Below, one piece after another: positions 1-10,471 of a DNA stretch of 64,000 nucleotides. Both the position numbers and the translations under genes were made by a program. The DNA comes from Prorocentrum cordatum (lineage: Eukaryota > Sar > Dinophyceae > Prorocentrales > Prorocentraceae), in assembly GCA_963575745.1 (NCBI GenBank), contig CAUYUJ010015941.1, positions 132,501 to 196,500 on the forward strand. The letters are read 5' to 3'. Numbering within the stretch: position 1 is the first letter of the stretch; the number at the start of each line of letters is the position of its first letter. Under the pieces are notes generated by a model. The model had not been told where the DNA came from, did not search any database, and worked only from the letters and a program-made list of their open reading frames with translations.

Positions 1-973
1 GCAAACCGTAGTGCAGGTCTTCAGGTCGATGAGGTTTTGCTTCGGCACGATGGCGAAGTCGGCGGGCCCGCGAAGGCAATTTACCGTCTTGTTGATTGTC
101 TGGGCGTCGGCCACGGTGGCAACGTTGGCACGCCTGGCGGCCATGCTGACCGGGCAGGCGATGTCGACTCGCGTCTGAACGGCGAGCCAAAGCAGTTGGC
201 CTAGAGTGTTTCGGTAACCAGACACCTCCCCCATTGACAGTTTGTCCCGCGGGGCGCGGCCCTTCGCGGCGGTGATCTCGTCAGGGTCCACCTGCTTGGC
301 GGCGGTCACCTGCGTGGCGCGGAGCTCATCGTCCGTCTTGGAGATGATGCGGCCACAGTACTTGATAGTGCCGTCGACCTCCTTGAGATGCAACTTCTTC
401 TCCAAGTTGCCTATGGCGCGCCGCCGCTCCGAGGCGTCGTTCCGCTGGGCAATCAAGAAATCGTCGACATGTGAGTGAACGGCCGCTGCGAAGCCTCTCG
501 AATCGTAGAAGTAGTAGAGCCCCTTCTCGAGCCTGCTCTCGAGAAGACCGTGCTCCCTGAAGACCCTCTGAGCGTAGAGGTACGGCTGTCTTCCGGCATC
601 GCGAGTGCCATAGATGGCGCCAGTCGCCATCGCGATCTCGCCGGGCAGTGCCCCTGGCGGCGGGTTCTTCGCTGGCATGCGAAGCAGCAGAAGCCTCTCG
701 GCATTGCCGGGCTGGGGGTGGGCCGTCAAGGCGTCGTACGACGTGACATCCCAGCAAGATTTGTGAGGCAGCGGCGAGGGTAAGGTAAAATGCATCTCTA
801 GATCCTGTCGGCGCATCCGCGCGGATCTGCGATTTGCCCCCCTGGCATTTTTGAACGGCGAGGCGGGCCTCCATGAGGTTAGGCCCTTTGCTGGTGAGCA
901 CCCAGCGCGTGACGCAGACGGCCCTTCTGGCCGCGCCTCTTGGCTGCCACCTGGACGTGGATTGGACTGTCAC
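1..973 (-). pseudogene. Ty1/copia reverse transcriptase, C-terminal half, truncated at window edge
   Basis: Reading the minus strand downward from about 973 gives copia RT landmarks in order: RWVLTSKGPNLMEARLAV, then ADAPTGSRDAFYLTLAAA, then, after a frame change near 735-750, WDVTSYDALTA, GAIYGTRDAGRQPYLYAQ and the catalytic block HVDDFLIAQRNDA (HVDD at 471-460, standing for YVDD). The frame stays open to base 1 through LHLKEVDGTIKYCGRII and SGYRNTLGQLLWLAVQTRVD, so the RNase H should lie left of the window. In the family this enzyme copies element RNA into cDNA inside virus-like particles. At least one frameshift is needed, so this is a decayed copy. Strand and order match the protease and gag at 1341-3459, suggesting one element. 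Family assignment rests on motif order read by eye. Confidence 0.82.
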
Positions 974-1340
974 CCCAGGCCGCTACTGACCACCTGGTGG
1001 CGCAACGTTGCACATCGTTTTCGTGGTCCTCTTCATCTCCTGGGCCTCTCCTTGCCAGTTGGTGGCGCCTGTTGCACTTCGCCTACCTGGTCTTCCTCTA
1101 ACCCTCGGGCGTCGACCCGGCCACGCCCCTCTCCACGCAGCGCTCGAGGATGGTGATTCTGACGCGCCGTTGACGGCAACGCCACTTCGCTCTCCCTCCT
1201 GGACTTCGCCTCCAGCTCCTGTCCAAGGCGTGCCTTTTCCTGTGCAAGCTCTTCGGCGCCGCCTGCGCCCCGCGCCCTCGGGCCGCCTGAGGCCCCGCCC
1301 GCCCGCGCCCTGTCTCCCCAATTAGTGCTTTGCGCCCCGC
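974..1340. other. Short gap between copia protease and RT; integrase absent
   Basis: Copia elements carry an integrase of several hundred residues between protease and RT. Only about 370 bp separates the two domains here, and no HHCC or DDE-type motif is visible on the minus strand. This looks like an internal deletion, or a junction between two copies. Confidence 0.5.
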
Positions 1341-1392
1341 CTAGCTCTTAACCGGAAGAGGCCCGCTCTCGACCCGCAGACCAAAAAAGAGT
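1310..1392 (+). repeat. Dispersed repeat, copy 1 (partner at 49466-49545)
   Basis: This segment and 49466-49545 share, in the same order, a CCCGC(C/T)TAGCT block, GAAGAGG, the exact run CGCTCTCGACCCGC and a short A run. Flanks on both sides differ. Copy 1 overlaps the end of the copia protease reading frame, which stops at 1341. What the unit is remains unknown; a retroelement end or untranslated region is possible. Confidence 0.5.
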
Positions 1393-2243
1393 GGTGTGGT
1401 TCCACAGGCGACGCAGTTGTCCGTGGTTTCGGCAATATAGGCAGTCCGCGTTGTGGACGACGTGGTAGTGGGCGTCGCTGCCGTAGAGCAGCAGGCCAAG
1501 GCAGATGCCATGGCGGCCATGAGCCGTGACCCCTCCGGGCGCCTTGCCTGGAGGCGCCGCTGTACGTCGATTTTATTCTTCGGGATAAGCATCGCGATGC
1601 GCTCCTGAAGCGTGGAGTCCTTCGTGGTATTGTTGACCGTTGGCAGCTGGTGCGTCTTGGTGTACGTAGTAGGGCCGGTCTTCGAGCTGTCGCTGCGACC
1701 TGTGCCCGTCATGGCATTCCAGTCTTCAGGCTGGAGCTGTATTGCGGGATGTCCCGCACTGCTTGCGACAAGCTTCTGAGTGGTGTTGCCGATGCGTATC
1801 TGGCCCTTCCACAGCGAAGTGACGATCTTGGAGGGCTGGATGAAGTCGCGGCCGATGAGTAACCCGAGAGTGGGACTGTCCACGACGCTGAAGACAATGC
1901 GTCCTGCGCGGCCGCAAGGCACGAGTGGGGCGGTGATGCGCCGCTTGCTGGGGAGCGCACCACCGTTGCCGATGCGGTCGACCTCGTTCTCTGGCTCCTC
2001 CAGGATCTGGTCGCCGAGGCCAATCTTCATGTGCTTGTCCTTGTAGCGGTGGTACCACTTGAGACCGGCGACGCAGAATAGGCAGGCGGTGTCAATGACG
2101 CCGATGCCGTCGTCGTTCGGGTTCATGCCGCTGTTGGTGGCGTTTATCATAGGCAGATCTGGAATGACGCGCTCAGAGACCAAGGTTTCCGGCGGCGGAG
2201 TGAGTGCCCCCCTCGGGATGAAGGGCGATCTCTTCGTCCCCGA
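1341..2243 (-). pseudogene. copia retropepsin-like aspartic protease and linker
   Basis: The minus-strand frame reads GIGVIDTACLFCVAGLKW, with DTA at 2093-2085 where retropepsins have DTG or DSG, and about 75 residues later the closing motif LGLLIGRDFIQPSKI (LLIGRDFI at 1862-1839). The spacing and the second motif are those of a retroviral-type protease that would cut the Gag-Pol polyprotein. The frame overlaps the gag end and is shifted +1 relative to it. Copia elements normally fuse gag and pol, so this is more likely a mutation than programmed shifting. Downstream of the protease lies low-complexity sequence ending at 1341, with no integrase. The Ala in the active-site triplet may be lineage-typical or inactivating; sequence alone cannot tell. 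Confidence 0.72.
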
Positions 2244-3459
2244 ATTCGACTTCCTCGGTGATGTTCGCCTGGCGGTGTGACCGTCCACCGCGTCTTCCAC
2301 CCTTGGACTTGCTCTTGGGCGGCGCGTGCTTGCGGGCTCCAGGCGCAGGACGCTCCTTGTCGCTGGTCCATTGGCCATTCTCGCCGCAATCCCAACACTG
2401 AGGGGACTTCTTACGCTGGCTGGTCGACGCGGCCCTGCAGGTTCTTACCATGCGGGCGCCGTCGGTGGAATGCTTTCCCACGGCCCTTGGGAGCGCCCCG
2501 GGCCGACCGAATGGTGGCCATGTCCTCGGGGGCCCGGCCAATTCAGCCGCGGCAGCCTCCGCCTGCGCGGAGTCGTCGCCGTGGAACAGCTCGGGGATCT
2601 CCACGTTGGACGATTCGAGCACGGCGCTAAAGGCTTCTTCCAGCTCCGGTCGGACGATGTCTTGCATGTCGACCTCGGTGTTGTTGTCATCCTCCTCGCC
2701 TTTTGGCTCGTCGTCGTCCTCGGGCTCCTCCGCGATGTTGGTGGAGCGGGCCCGACCAGGTGGTGGTCGACGCCAGCTGTGACTGGGTCGCGTAGACGAT
2801 GGGGCCCACGAGCGCGCGGGCACGCTAGCTTGCCTCTCGGGCGCGTGGAGGTCCGGGAAGATGCGAGCCAGCCCGCCGCGGATGCGCTGGTAGGAGTAGT
2901 TCTCGTCGGGCAAGTTGCCCACGACGCGCTCGCGGCGCTCGGCCGTCAACCCGGCCTTCCGGAGCATGAACCACCCCGCCACGTCGTCGAGCGCGTTGAG
3001 GTCCACATCGTTGTCGCGTAGTTGCTGTAGCCCGGCCTCGAAGCGGACGAGCCAATCTCTCATGCGTTCTCCACGGCGACGGTGATGCTGCGTCGACTCG
3101 AAGAACTTCTCGAGTGCCTCGCCCTTCTGCACGGGCTTCTGCTGTCCCAGGTGGGACTCGAGGTGTACCAGCACGTTGATGATGCCTTTGGGGTTGCGGT
3201 CGCGTCTCCTCTCGCTGGCATCCTCGATCGCTTCGTCGGCAGGCGGATTTAAGTCGGTCTCGGGCATGTTGAGCGCGGCCGAGCGGGCCGCGCCCGTGAG
3301 GCGGAGAGCCAGGCTGGATGCGAGACTTTGCGTCACCTCCAGGTTCTCGCTGAGCTTCCAGAGCTTCACTTCCTGCTTGAAGTCGCGCCACTTAGCAGGG
3401 TCACCGTTCCAGGTCGGGATGACCTGGTTGCTACTGTTGAAATTGTGATTGTCAGCCAT
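2173..3459 (-). CDS. gag: copia Gag polyprotein (possibly intact frame)
   Basis: An uninterrupted frame of 428 codons starts at ATG 3459-3457 (MADNHNFNSSNQVIPTWNGD). It continues with a Gag-like helical body: WRDFKQEVKLW, SLALRLTGAARSAA, then GIINVLVHLESHLGQQKPVQ and GERMRDWLVRFEAGLQQLRD. Near residue 355 is a nucleocapsid-knuckle remnant, CWDCGENGQW, in which the His is Gln and the last Cys is missing, followed by a basic tail (KSKSKGGRRGGRS). Gag would form the particle that packages element RNA. The frame is actually open upstream to 4245 through the tandem repeats at 3471-3990, so translation could begin earlier; the ATG at 3459 is chosen because family-like sequence starts there. The broken knuckle suggests loss of RNA binding. 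Confidence 0.72.
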   Translation of the reverse strand: MADNHNFNSSNQVIPTWNGDPAKWRDFKQEVKLWKLSENLEVTQSLASSLALRLTGAARSAALNMPETDLNPPADEAIEDASERRRDRNPKGIINVLVHLESHLGQQKPVQKGEALEKFFESTQHHRRRGERMRDWLVRFEAGLQQLRDNDVDLNALDDVAGWFMLRKAGLTAERRERVVGNLPDENYSYQRIRGGLARIFPDLHAPERQASVPARSWAPSSTRPSHSWRRPPPGRARSTNIAEEPEDDDEPKGEEDDNNTEVDMQDIVRPELEEAFSAVLESSNVEIPELFHGDDSAQAEAAAAELAGPPRTWPPFGRPGALPRAVGKHSTDGARMVRTCRAASTSQRKKSPQCWDCGENGQWTSDKERPAPGARKHAPPKSKSKGGRRGGRSHRQANITEEVEFGDEEIALHPEGGTHSAAGNLGL

Positions 3460-3470
3460 TGTGTTGTAGA

Positions 3471-3990
3471 TGCTGAAATTGAACTCGCAGACGTTCTCTG
3501 AGTTGTGGACGGCGTCGCTGACGCTATCGATGAGCTTGTAGATGCTGACGTTGACGTCGCAGACGTTATCTACGGTATAGACGACGTCGCTGACGCTATC
3601 AATGAGCTTGCAGATGCTGAAGCTGACGTCGCAGACGTTCTCTGTAGTGTAGACGGCGTCGCTGACGCTATCAATGAGTTTGCAAATGCTGAAGTGGACG
3701 TCGCAGACGTCTGGGTAATCGTACAGGTAAGAGCTGGCGTCGCTGCCGCTAGCGGAGTTGACCTTGTAGATGCTGAAATTGACGTCGCGGACGTCGAGGG
3801 TGTGGACAGCGTCGCTGACGCTATCAATGACCGTGTAGATGCTGAGGTGGACGTCGCAGACGTCCTCTGAGACAGCGTCGCTGACGCTATCGGGGGATTT
3901 GTAGATGCCGAAATGGACCAATGGACGTGGCAGACGTCTGGGGAGTACTCGTACAGGTAGATGCTGGCGTCGCTGACGCTGGCGGAGTAG
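3471..3990 (-). repeat. 72-bp tandem repeat, seven frame-preserving units upstream of gag
   Basis: Units begin at 3471, 3543, 3615, 3687, 3771, 3840 and 3906 (plus-strand start TGCTGA). The first six have lengths 72, 72, 72, 84, 69 and 66, all multiples of three; the seventh is degenerate. On the minus strand the same frame as gag reads a 24-residue unit around KLIDSVSDAV and ENVCDVNFSIY, directly joined to the gag ATG. It may be a translated Gag extension or an untranslated-leader minisatellite. Confidence 0.85.
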
Positions 3991-4363
3991 AGCGCTATGC
4001 TCAGGCCTATGAGGGCTCGCATGACGCCACTGGGCGTCGATTCCGCGGTGATGCACGACGGCGTCGTCGTGGCTAATATGGAGGCGCGCGGCGCCGGCAG
4101 CTGAGACCCGCTCCAAGCTACCACCCCGATATGGATCGGCGCGCGGCGCCGAGGGAACTGTTTTGCGAAGCGCGGCTCGAAAAGATGGCGTAGCTCTTGC
4201 CAAGGGCCCTGTTTGAGAGATAGCGGTTGCGGACAGAGCGAGCATGAGAGAAAGAGCGGGGAAAGAAATAGCAGGGCCCTCGAGGCTTTTGGGGAATCCC
4301 TCTCGGGCCTCCTACATTCTTGGGGGGTGAGCTTGATTCACAGGTTCTGTGCCGGTGCAGCCC

Positions 4364-4571
4364 GATCCGCCGCGCACTCCGATTCGATGCCGATTGACTG
4401 GCAACGATGCTGATGACGATGACGATCCGCCGCGCTTTCCGTTTCGATGTTCGTTGACGATAACGATGCCGATGGCGATACGCCGCGCATTCCGATTCGA
4501 TGCCGGCTGACCGATCGAGCGATGGCGACGACGATGGCGATCCGCTGCGCACTGCGATTCGATGCCGATCG
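4364..4571 (+). repeat. Minisatellite, about 60-bp unit, three to four copies
   Basis: The phrases GATCCGCCGCGCACTCC and GATTCGATGCCGAT recur about every 53-62 bp, separated by GAC/GAT-rich spacers. A GAC/GGC-rich stretch follows at about 4905-4975. No gene is supported between 3990 and 5110. Confidence 0.65.
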
Positions 4572-5109
4572 GCCCAGCCTCCCCGAGGAGAACGAGGGCT
4601 GCCTCGTCTTCACGAGCGGGCCGCTGGGCGCCGGGGAGGGCTCCAGGCCCCTCTCCGCGCCGCGGTGGGGCGCCGTGGCTCCCGAGGGTTCCGTGGGGCT
4701 GAAGGCGCCGACGCCGCCCACGAGCGACGACGACGAGGACGACGACGACGATCGGGCGATCGGGGGACGTCAACTGGTCAGCTGATCACCTCTCCGATCC
4801 TGGCCGGGCCGATCCTGGGCCCACGATCGTTGTGCGTGTGCCTCCTCATTGGCCAGGCCAGGAGGGCGTATTGATCATTGTGTTGGCCAGGTGGCGTACC
4901 CCGAGACGAGGCGGCGGCGGCAGCGGCGGCGGCGGCGACGACGAAGACGACGACTTCGGGCGGAGGCGGCTGCGCTGGTGACGACACCGACGATTGTGAT
5001 CCTGCGACGTCTTGAGTCCTCAGAGGTGTCCGAATGCGTCGGGACGACGACGGCGTTGGTCTGGTCCACCTCCTCGGAGGGCACGAATCCTGATAAAGAT
5101 CACCGTATT

Positions 5110-5990
5110 TCAATGGTTGCCGCGGTTTGGCGGAGCCTCCCTGAAAGGCGTCGGAAGGGCACGCAATTTGATACATTATATTTCATTATGATGCCTGCCG
5201 CGGTCTGGCGGGGCCTCCTTGGAGGGCGTTGGAAGGGCACGAAACTTGATACATATCACACTGTTCCGATGCTCGTCGCAGTCGGGCGGCGCCTCCCCAG
5301 AGGGCTGGGGAAGGGCACGAAACCTGATGATTAACACGATGCTCCGATGCTTGCCGCGGTCTGGCGGGGCCTCCCTGGAGGGCTGGGGAAGGGCATGGAA
5401 CCACTCGGTACTCCGATGCTTGCCGCGATTTGGCGGGGCCTTCTTTCAGAGCGTGGGTAACACTGTATTCTGATGATTGTAATGCAGCAGTCTGGCGGGC
5501 ATCCCTGGAGGGCGTGGGAAGGGCACGAATCTTGACACAGATCGCTGTCTTCGGATGCCTGCCGCGGTCTGGCGGGGCCTCCTTGGGGGGTCGTGGGAAG
5601 GGCACGGCACCCGATGCGCACGATGGTCCGATGTTTGCCGCGGTCTGCCGGGGCCCCTCTGGAGGGCCAGGTGGCCTTGCTGAGGCTGGTGGAGTGGGGA
5701 GGGCACGACACCAAATACATGTCACCGTGTTCGGATGCCTGCCGCGGTCTGGCGGGGCCTCCCTGGAGGGCATTGGGAGGGCGCGAAGCCTGATAATTAA
5801 TACCGTGCTCCGATGCCTGTCGCAGTCTGGCAGGGTCTCCCTGGAGGGCGTAGGAAGGGCACGGCACCCGATGCTTATCGATGCTCCGATGCCTGCCGCG
5901 GTCTGGCGGGGCCTTCTTTGATAACGTTGGAAGGGCACGACGCCTTCTAGAACACTGTATTAAGATGTTAGCCGCGGCCTGGCAGGGGGA
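5110..5990 (+). repeat. Tandem array, about 78-bp unit, about 12 copies
   Basis: Each unit carries GCCGCGGTCTGGCGGGGCCT, then GGAGGGCGT(G)GGAAGGGCACG, then an AT-richer stretch (TTGATACATAT or TGATTAACAC types) ending in CCGATGC. Starts fall near 5120, 5198, 5276, 5353, 5422, 5487, 5561, 5639, 5732, 5821, 5893 and 5970, with 65-95 bp spacing. Open frames on both strands here are repeat translations and are not proposed as genes. Confidence 0.85.
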
Positions 5991-6149
5991 ATTTCGGCTC
6001 CAGATGGTATTGCGAGAACGCGCGACAATCTCCAGGAACGCCAGGAAACGCCCAGGATCGCACGGATCTCTGGTCTGTGGGGCATTTCTGACTAATTATT
6101 CCGACGGGAGGTCCATATGATAGTCTCCTAGGGCTCATGATATTGATGG

Positions 6150-6436
6150 CTCTAGGATGCCAAGATGCCAAGGCGCCACGACGCCAGGGATGCCTGGATG
6201 GCAGTCCCAGGATGCCAGGATGCTTGTGCAACCTGTGCGGCATATGGGGCCTGTGGAACATGTGGGGCCCGTGCGACCTGAGGGACTTGTGGGTCCTGTG
6301 CAACATATGGGACTTGTGCGACCTGTGGGAGCTGTGGGGTCAGTACCACTTGTGAAGTCTGCGGGGCGTGTGCGGCCTGTGCGGCCTGTGTAACCAGTGG
6401 GCCGCGTGTGCGACTTGTGGGGCCTGTTGGACATCT
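6150..6436 (+). repeat. 9-bp minisatellite (GGCCTGTGN type) with a GATGCCA-rich lead-in
   Basis: From about 6225 the sequence repeats GGNCTGTGN/ANCATGTGG in 9-bp steps, giving three-residue periodicity in all frames; the minus strand reads a collagen-like G-x-y pattern. 6150-6224 is rich in GGATGCCA repeats. Both look like slippage products rather than genes. Confidence 0.7.
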
Positions 6437-6616
6437 TAGCGTCGCTCGAACGTGTGCATGTCTTTTCGGTGGGGACCATCGATGAGCATCTTGGATCGTC
6501 TTGCGGAAATATTGCACGACTCCGGCAACTGCACGGCGACTGGACGTCCGAACGATGACAATATTTGTATTTGTGAAACTCTATTAATTTTGCGGGGCCG
6601 TGCCAGCATTCTAGAG

Positions 6617-7245
<629 letters not shown>

Positions 7246-7914
7246 TGTCTGCGCTGAGTCGGGCACTTGCTGAGCTGGGGCGGGGCGAGGGCTTGCCTGG
7301 GCCGGCAGCAGGCCGCACCTCTGTCTTGAAACCGGTTGAACGCGAGTTTTTTGCCAGGCGGGTTCGGCGCGCGGGGCGCCCCCCCGATGGCTTGGACCCT
7401 CGAGGGGCCGTTCTTGAGCTCCTGGGGGTCGAAGATTATACTGGGATTCCGTGCCTCCTAGCGTCTCTGGGCGCGGGCAGGTTGTCTCTCCCGCAGCTTG
7501 GTTTCCAGCCTCGGCCCCCGGGCGAGTTTTTGGCGGTTCGAGGCGCTGAGTTCATTCGGGAGATTTCTCGCGAGATTTTTTTGCCTGAGGAGCAGCATCG
7601 CAGAAACCGCGGGGGGGGCTGGGCTCGTGGGGCCCCGCAGCGACCCGCGTCTGCGTTCTAGAAAGGTCTATGAATCATTAGTGGCCCGCCTTCTGGCCGC
7701 TGGTCTGATTGAGCTCAGTCTTTCGCATGTGATTCGGGCGGGCCTGTTTGCTGTCTGGAAGTTCGACGGGGCCAAGCAAAGACTGACGCTCGACGCTCGG
7801 ATTTCTAACTGCAGTTCCGCGGGGCCCGAGCCCCCTGGCCTCCCAGCGGCCAATTCGTTTTCGAGGTTAGTTCTTGGAGAGAATGATTTGTTACATTCGG
7901 CTTCCTCGGACTTA

Positions 7915-7924
7915 ACACACACAC

Positions 7925-7970
<46 letters not shown>
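7915..7970 (+). repeat. (CA)n(TA)n microsatellite after RT motif A
   Basis: ACACAC passes into ACATACATATATAT and ends ATATTACACC. It lies in frame within the RT, three bases after the motif A Asp codon. Confidence 0.95.
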
Positions 7971-8245
7971 CACCGTGGAACTCTCCGACCCCCTTGGGCA
8001 GTTGTTCACGAGGGAGCCCCTGGGTGCCAAAGACTTGATGATTTCGGATGTGAGCGGAATAACTGTGGAGCCCTCGACGCTGGCGTGCCCTCGATCTCGG
8101 ACTGCGCCGATGGGGTGGTCTCATGCCGGGCATGTCTGCCAGTATGTCGCCGCGTCGCTGATTCGCGAATCGAACCCAGATAAGGATGGGCTTCTGGTTG
8201 CGGACCGGGAGATCACCCCGTCTCTGGAGGCGGGGGCTGGCATTC

Positions 8246-8246
<1 letters not shown>

Positions 8247-8271
<25 letters not shown>
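8247..8271 (+). repeat. (AT)n microsatellite before RT motif C
   Basis: A pure AT run, in frame, encodes alternating Tyr and Ile immediately before HVDN. Confidence 0.95.
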
Positions 8272-8276
<5 letters not shown>

Positions 8277-8336
8277 GGACAACATCACAATATTTCCTAA
8301 GGCGGAGGGGGCATTCAGAACAAGATCAATGACCTT

Positions 8337-9074
8337 ATGGAAGAGAGGGGTTTGATCGTGCATGGCAAGATGGTCGATCCAGACGTCCTCGAGGCTCTGG
8401 GCTGGGAGTTTCGCCGCGACGATCGTTGCGTCGCCCCGAAGAGGCGTTACCTTTGGCGCCCCTGGCTTGCACTGTTTCATGCTCTTGAGCGCCGGCAAGG
8501 GAGCGGTCGACAGCTCTCGCGGCTGGTGGGCCACTTCGTCTCGATGGCCCCGGAAAAAAGAGGGACCTTGTGCTGCCTGAGCGCGGTCTATGCTTTCATG
8601 TGTAGATGCCCCGAGGAGGCGGTCACCTTCTGGCCGTCGGTGGTGCGAGAACTTCGTTGGATTCAGTCCTTGTTGCCCCTCCTTGTTCGCGATCCTGGAA
8701 AGCCTTTCAGCAGTCGGGCGTTGGCCTGTGACTCTTCAATGTGGGGAAAAGGGGGCTACTCGCGAGACGATTCCTGTCGACGTCGTCCAGGGCCTGGCCC
8801 AGCACTCCGAGCGTCGGCGTCATGGAGGTTCCGCGGGCTCCTGAAAGGTGGGGGCTCTCTCGAGCAGGCTCTCGGCGGGGCTCTCATGTTTGGGGGTTTC
8901 ATGGAAGACGATTTCGCGGAGGAGGGACTGGTGCCGAATTTGCCGATTATGGGAGGGGTGGAAGGGCGTGGCCTTTTTGGTGGTTCGTGGAGGGTTCTAC
9001 ATCGTCAGCGGTGCAGCCCTGGGATACCGTGCCCTGGTCTGGTGTATCCGTCATTTTACACAATCTATTGCTAG
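8337..9074 (+). pseudogene. DIRS-like RT connection and RNase H domain
   Basis: The frame reads MEERGLIVHGKMVDPDVLEA, LGWEFRRDDRCVAPKRRYLW, RQGSGRQLSRLVGHFVSMAP and FWPSVVRELRWIQSLLPLL, then LACDSSMWGKGGYSRD. The last motif corresponds to the RNase H start (DASxWGxG) that follows the RT thumb in this family; the Asp is the first metal ligand. RNase H would remove the RNA strand of the hybrid. Similarity fades after about 8830, where the remaining sequence is split among frames, so the end of the domain is not defined. The true protein continues from the RT by a frameshift rather than starting at 8337. Confidence 0.72.
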
Positions 9075-9476
9075 CTGGTCTCAGCGTCTTCTGATCATCA
9101 GTGTCAGTGTGGCCGCGCTTCGGCCCGAGGCCTGGCGCGGCCTGTCCGCCAATTCTGTTCGGCGGTTCATCGGACAGATGCCGCGGCGGACCTCAGGCGG
9201 GTTGCCTCCGAGCTCAACCCAGGGGGCGCCCCCTCTCGCGGAACAAGTCAGAGTTGGAGCCGTAGTCCAGCGCCGTCGGCTCCCATCGCCGCGTCGTGGC
9301 AGCGGGCCCGAGATGGGGAGGGGGAAGGGGCCGCGAGGTGGGAGCCCGCCCAGCCAGCTGGGCGCCGCAGGCGGCCGACCCGCGAAAGGCCAGCCGCGGC
9401 TCGGCCCGACCTGGCGACGGTCGAGACAGGGAAGTCCCACCCGGAGGCGTCCGAGCGGAAGAAGACGCGGCTCAGC

Positions 9477-10404
9477 TTGCACGAGGCCGAGCGCTTGGCA
9501 TTGCAGTCGAGCAGCAGGTCTTTCCTCGAGAACGGGAGCGTCTCCCGCCCGGTACAGATGCAGTGCAAGATGGCGCTGGGCCGGTTCACCAGAGATCAGA
9601 GTATTCGTGACCTGCGCGCCGTGGCCAGAATTCCCCGCGCACTCGATCGGCTGCTCAAGTGGCAGCAGGGCGAGTTGTATTTCGAGGGGGAGCTGGGTAC
9701 GGCAGGAGACATCTTGGCGGCAGCTATCAAGTGGAAGTTCCCGCAGCATGGCAATCCTCGCGGCTGCCGATCCCAGCGACTTTGGTTTTCGGCTTGGCCA
9801 TGGTGATAAGCCACCACGGGCGCCTGGCGGCCGGCCTAGGGAACCCCTAGCCTTCCACCTCTACCTGAGGCCGTCGGAGATGCTGCGCGCGAGGTGGCGG
9901 CGGTGGCCCCCGCCGCGCGGGGCCGGCCGAGGCGGGGCCGACGGGTGGTGCCTCGCATTCCGCCCGCGAGAGGACGGGGTCCAGTCGATTGCCGACGAGT
10001 TCGACGAGAACATCTCAGTCGACTCAGAGGGCCACCTCAGCTTGTTGAACAGGGTGCTGTCCGTCAAGCACGCAGAGGCGAAGCGGGGGAACAGTCTGGA
10101 TCAGTTCCCGGTCGACGACCTGGGCGCCAAGTCCTGCCTCGCGGCGATCAAGGAGGCTGGCGAAAGGCCGAGCTTGCCGAGGCCGCCCGTTGCTCGCCAG
10201 CTTCGTCACGCGGGGCCAAGTTACGACCTGCCCCAGAAGATTCGCAAGCTGCCCGAGGTGAAGGCCCGCGGTCGCTGGCCCGCGGGCTCGCCAGTCCGCC
10301 GCTATGCGAAGCAGAATGGGATCAACGAGCAGATCGCCGCGCTGCCGCCCGAGGCCCAGGTCCACTGCGACAGCGCTTGGTCAACATTGGTGATGTCCTC
10401 TTGA
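9477..10404 (+). pseudogene. DIRS-like tyrosine recombinase
   Basis: The N-terminal SAM-like helices are read at 9507-9760 (SRSFLENGSVSRPVQMQCKM, LLKWQQGELYFEGELGTAGD). After a frame change near 9750-9800 the catalytic part follows: YLRPSEMLRARW with the first Arg near 9868, SLLNRVLSVKHAEAKRGNS, then RQLRHAGPSYDLP (HxxR-like box near 10204) and VKARGRWPAGSPVRRYAK with the presumptive nucleophile Tyr at 10303-10305. These match the R...RHxG...GRW...RRY pattern of dinoflagellate tyrosine recombinases, which would integrate element DNA by strand exchange. The catalytic residues look kept, but the domain is split between two frames. Confidence 0.8.
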
Positions 10405-10471
10405 AGCGATGTGCCCCCTCCGCGCCGCCGTGGGCGAGGGGGGGATGCGCCTGTCCCGACTGGCGATCCAG

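Larger units (their letters stand above)
7498..8355 (+). pseudogene. DIRS-like reverse transcriptase with dinucleotide expansions in its active site
   Basis: The frame reads RKVYESLVARLLAAGLIE, then AGLFAVWKFDGAKQRLTLDA, a fingers/palm entry typical of dinoflagellate DIRS-like RT. It then reads SSDL (catalytic Asp codon 7909-7911, motif A), APMGWSHAGHVCQ (motif B) and HVDNITIF (motif C, Asp codon 8278-8280, the YVDN type). A CA/TA run encoding THTHIHTYIYIY sits directly after motif A, and an AT run encoding YIYIYIYI sits directly before motif C; both keep the frame. The frame is lost near 8305-8315 in a G-rich run, where the protein continues as NKINDLMEERGLIVHGKM one frame over. RT would copy element RNA, but insertions at both carboxylates make activity very unlikely. 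Confidence 0.75.

Noticed and set aside
2690-2712. A leader-like TTTTGGCTC phrase
   Set aside because: It lies in copia gag coding sequence and matches only part of the leader with a gap.
3471-6000. CRISPR-like regular repeats
   Set aside because: Units are directly tandem with no unique spacers, and the genome is eukaryotic.
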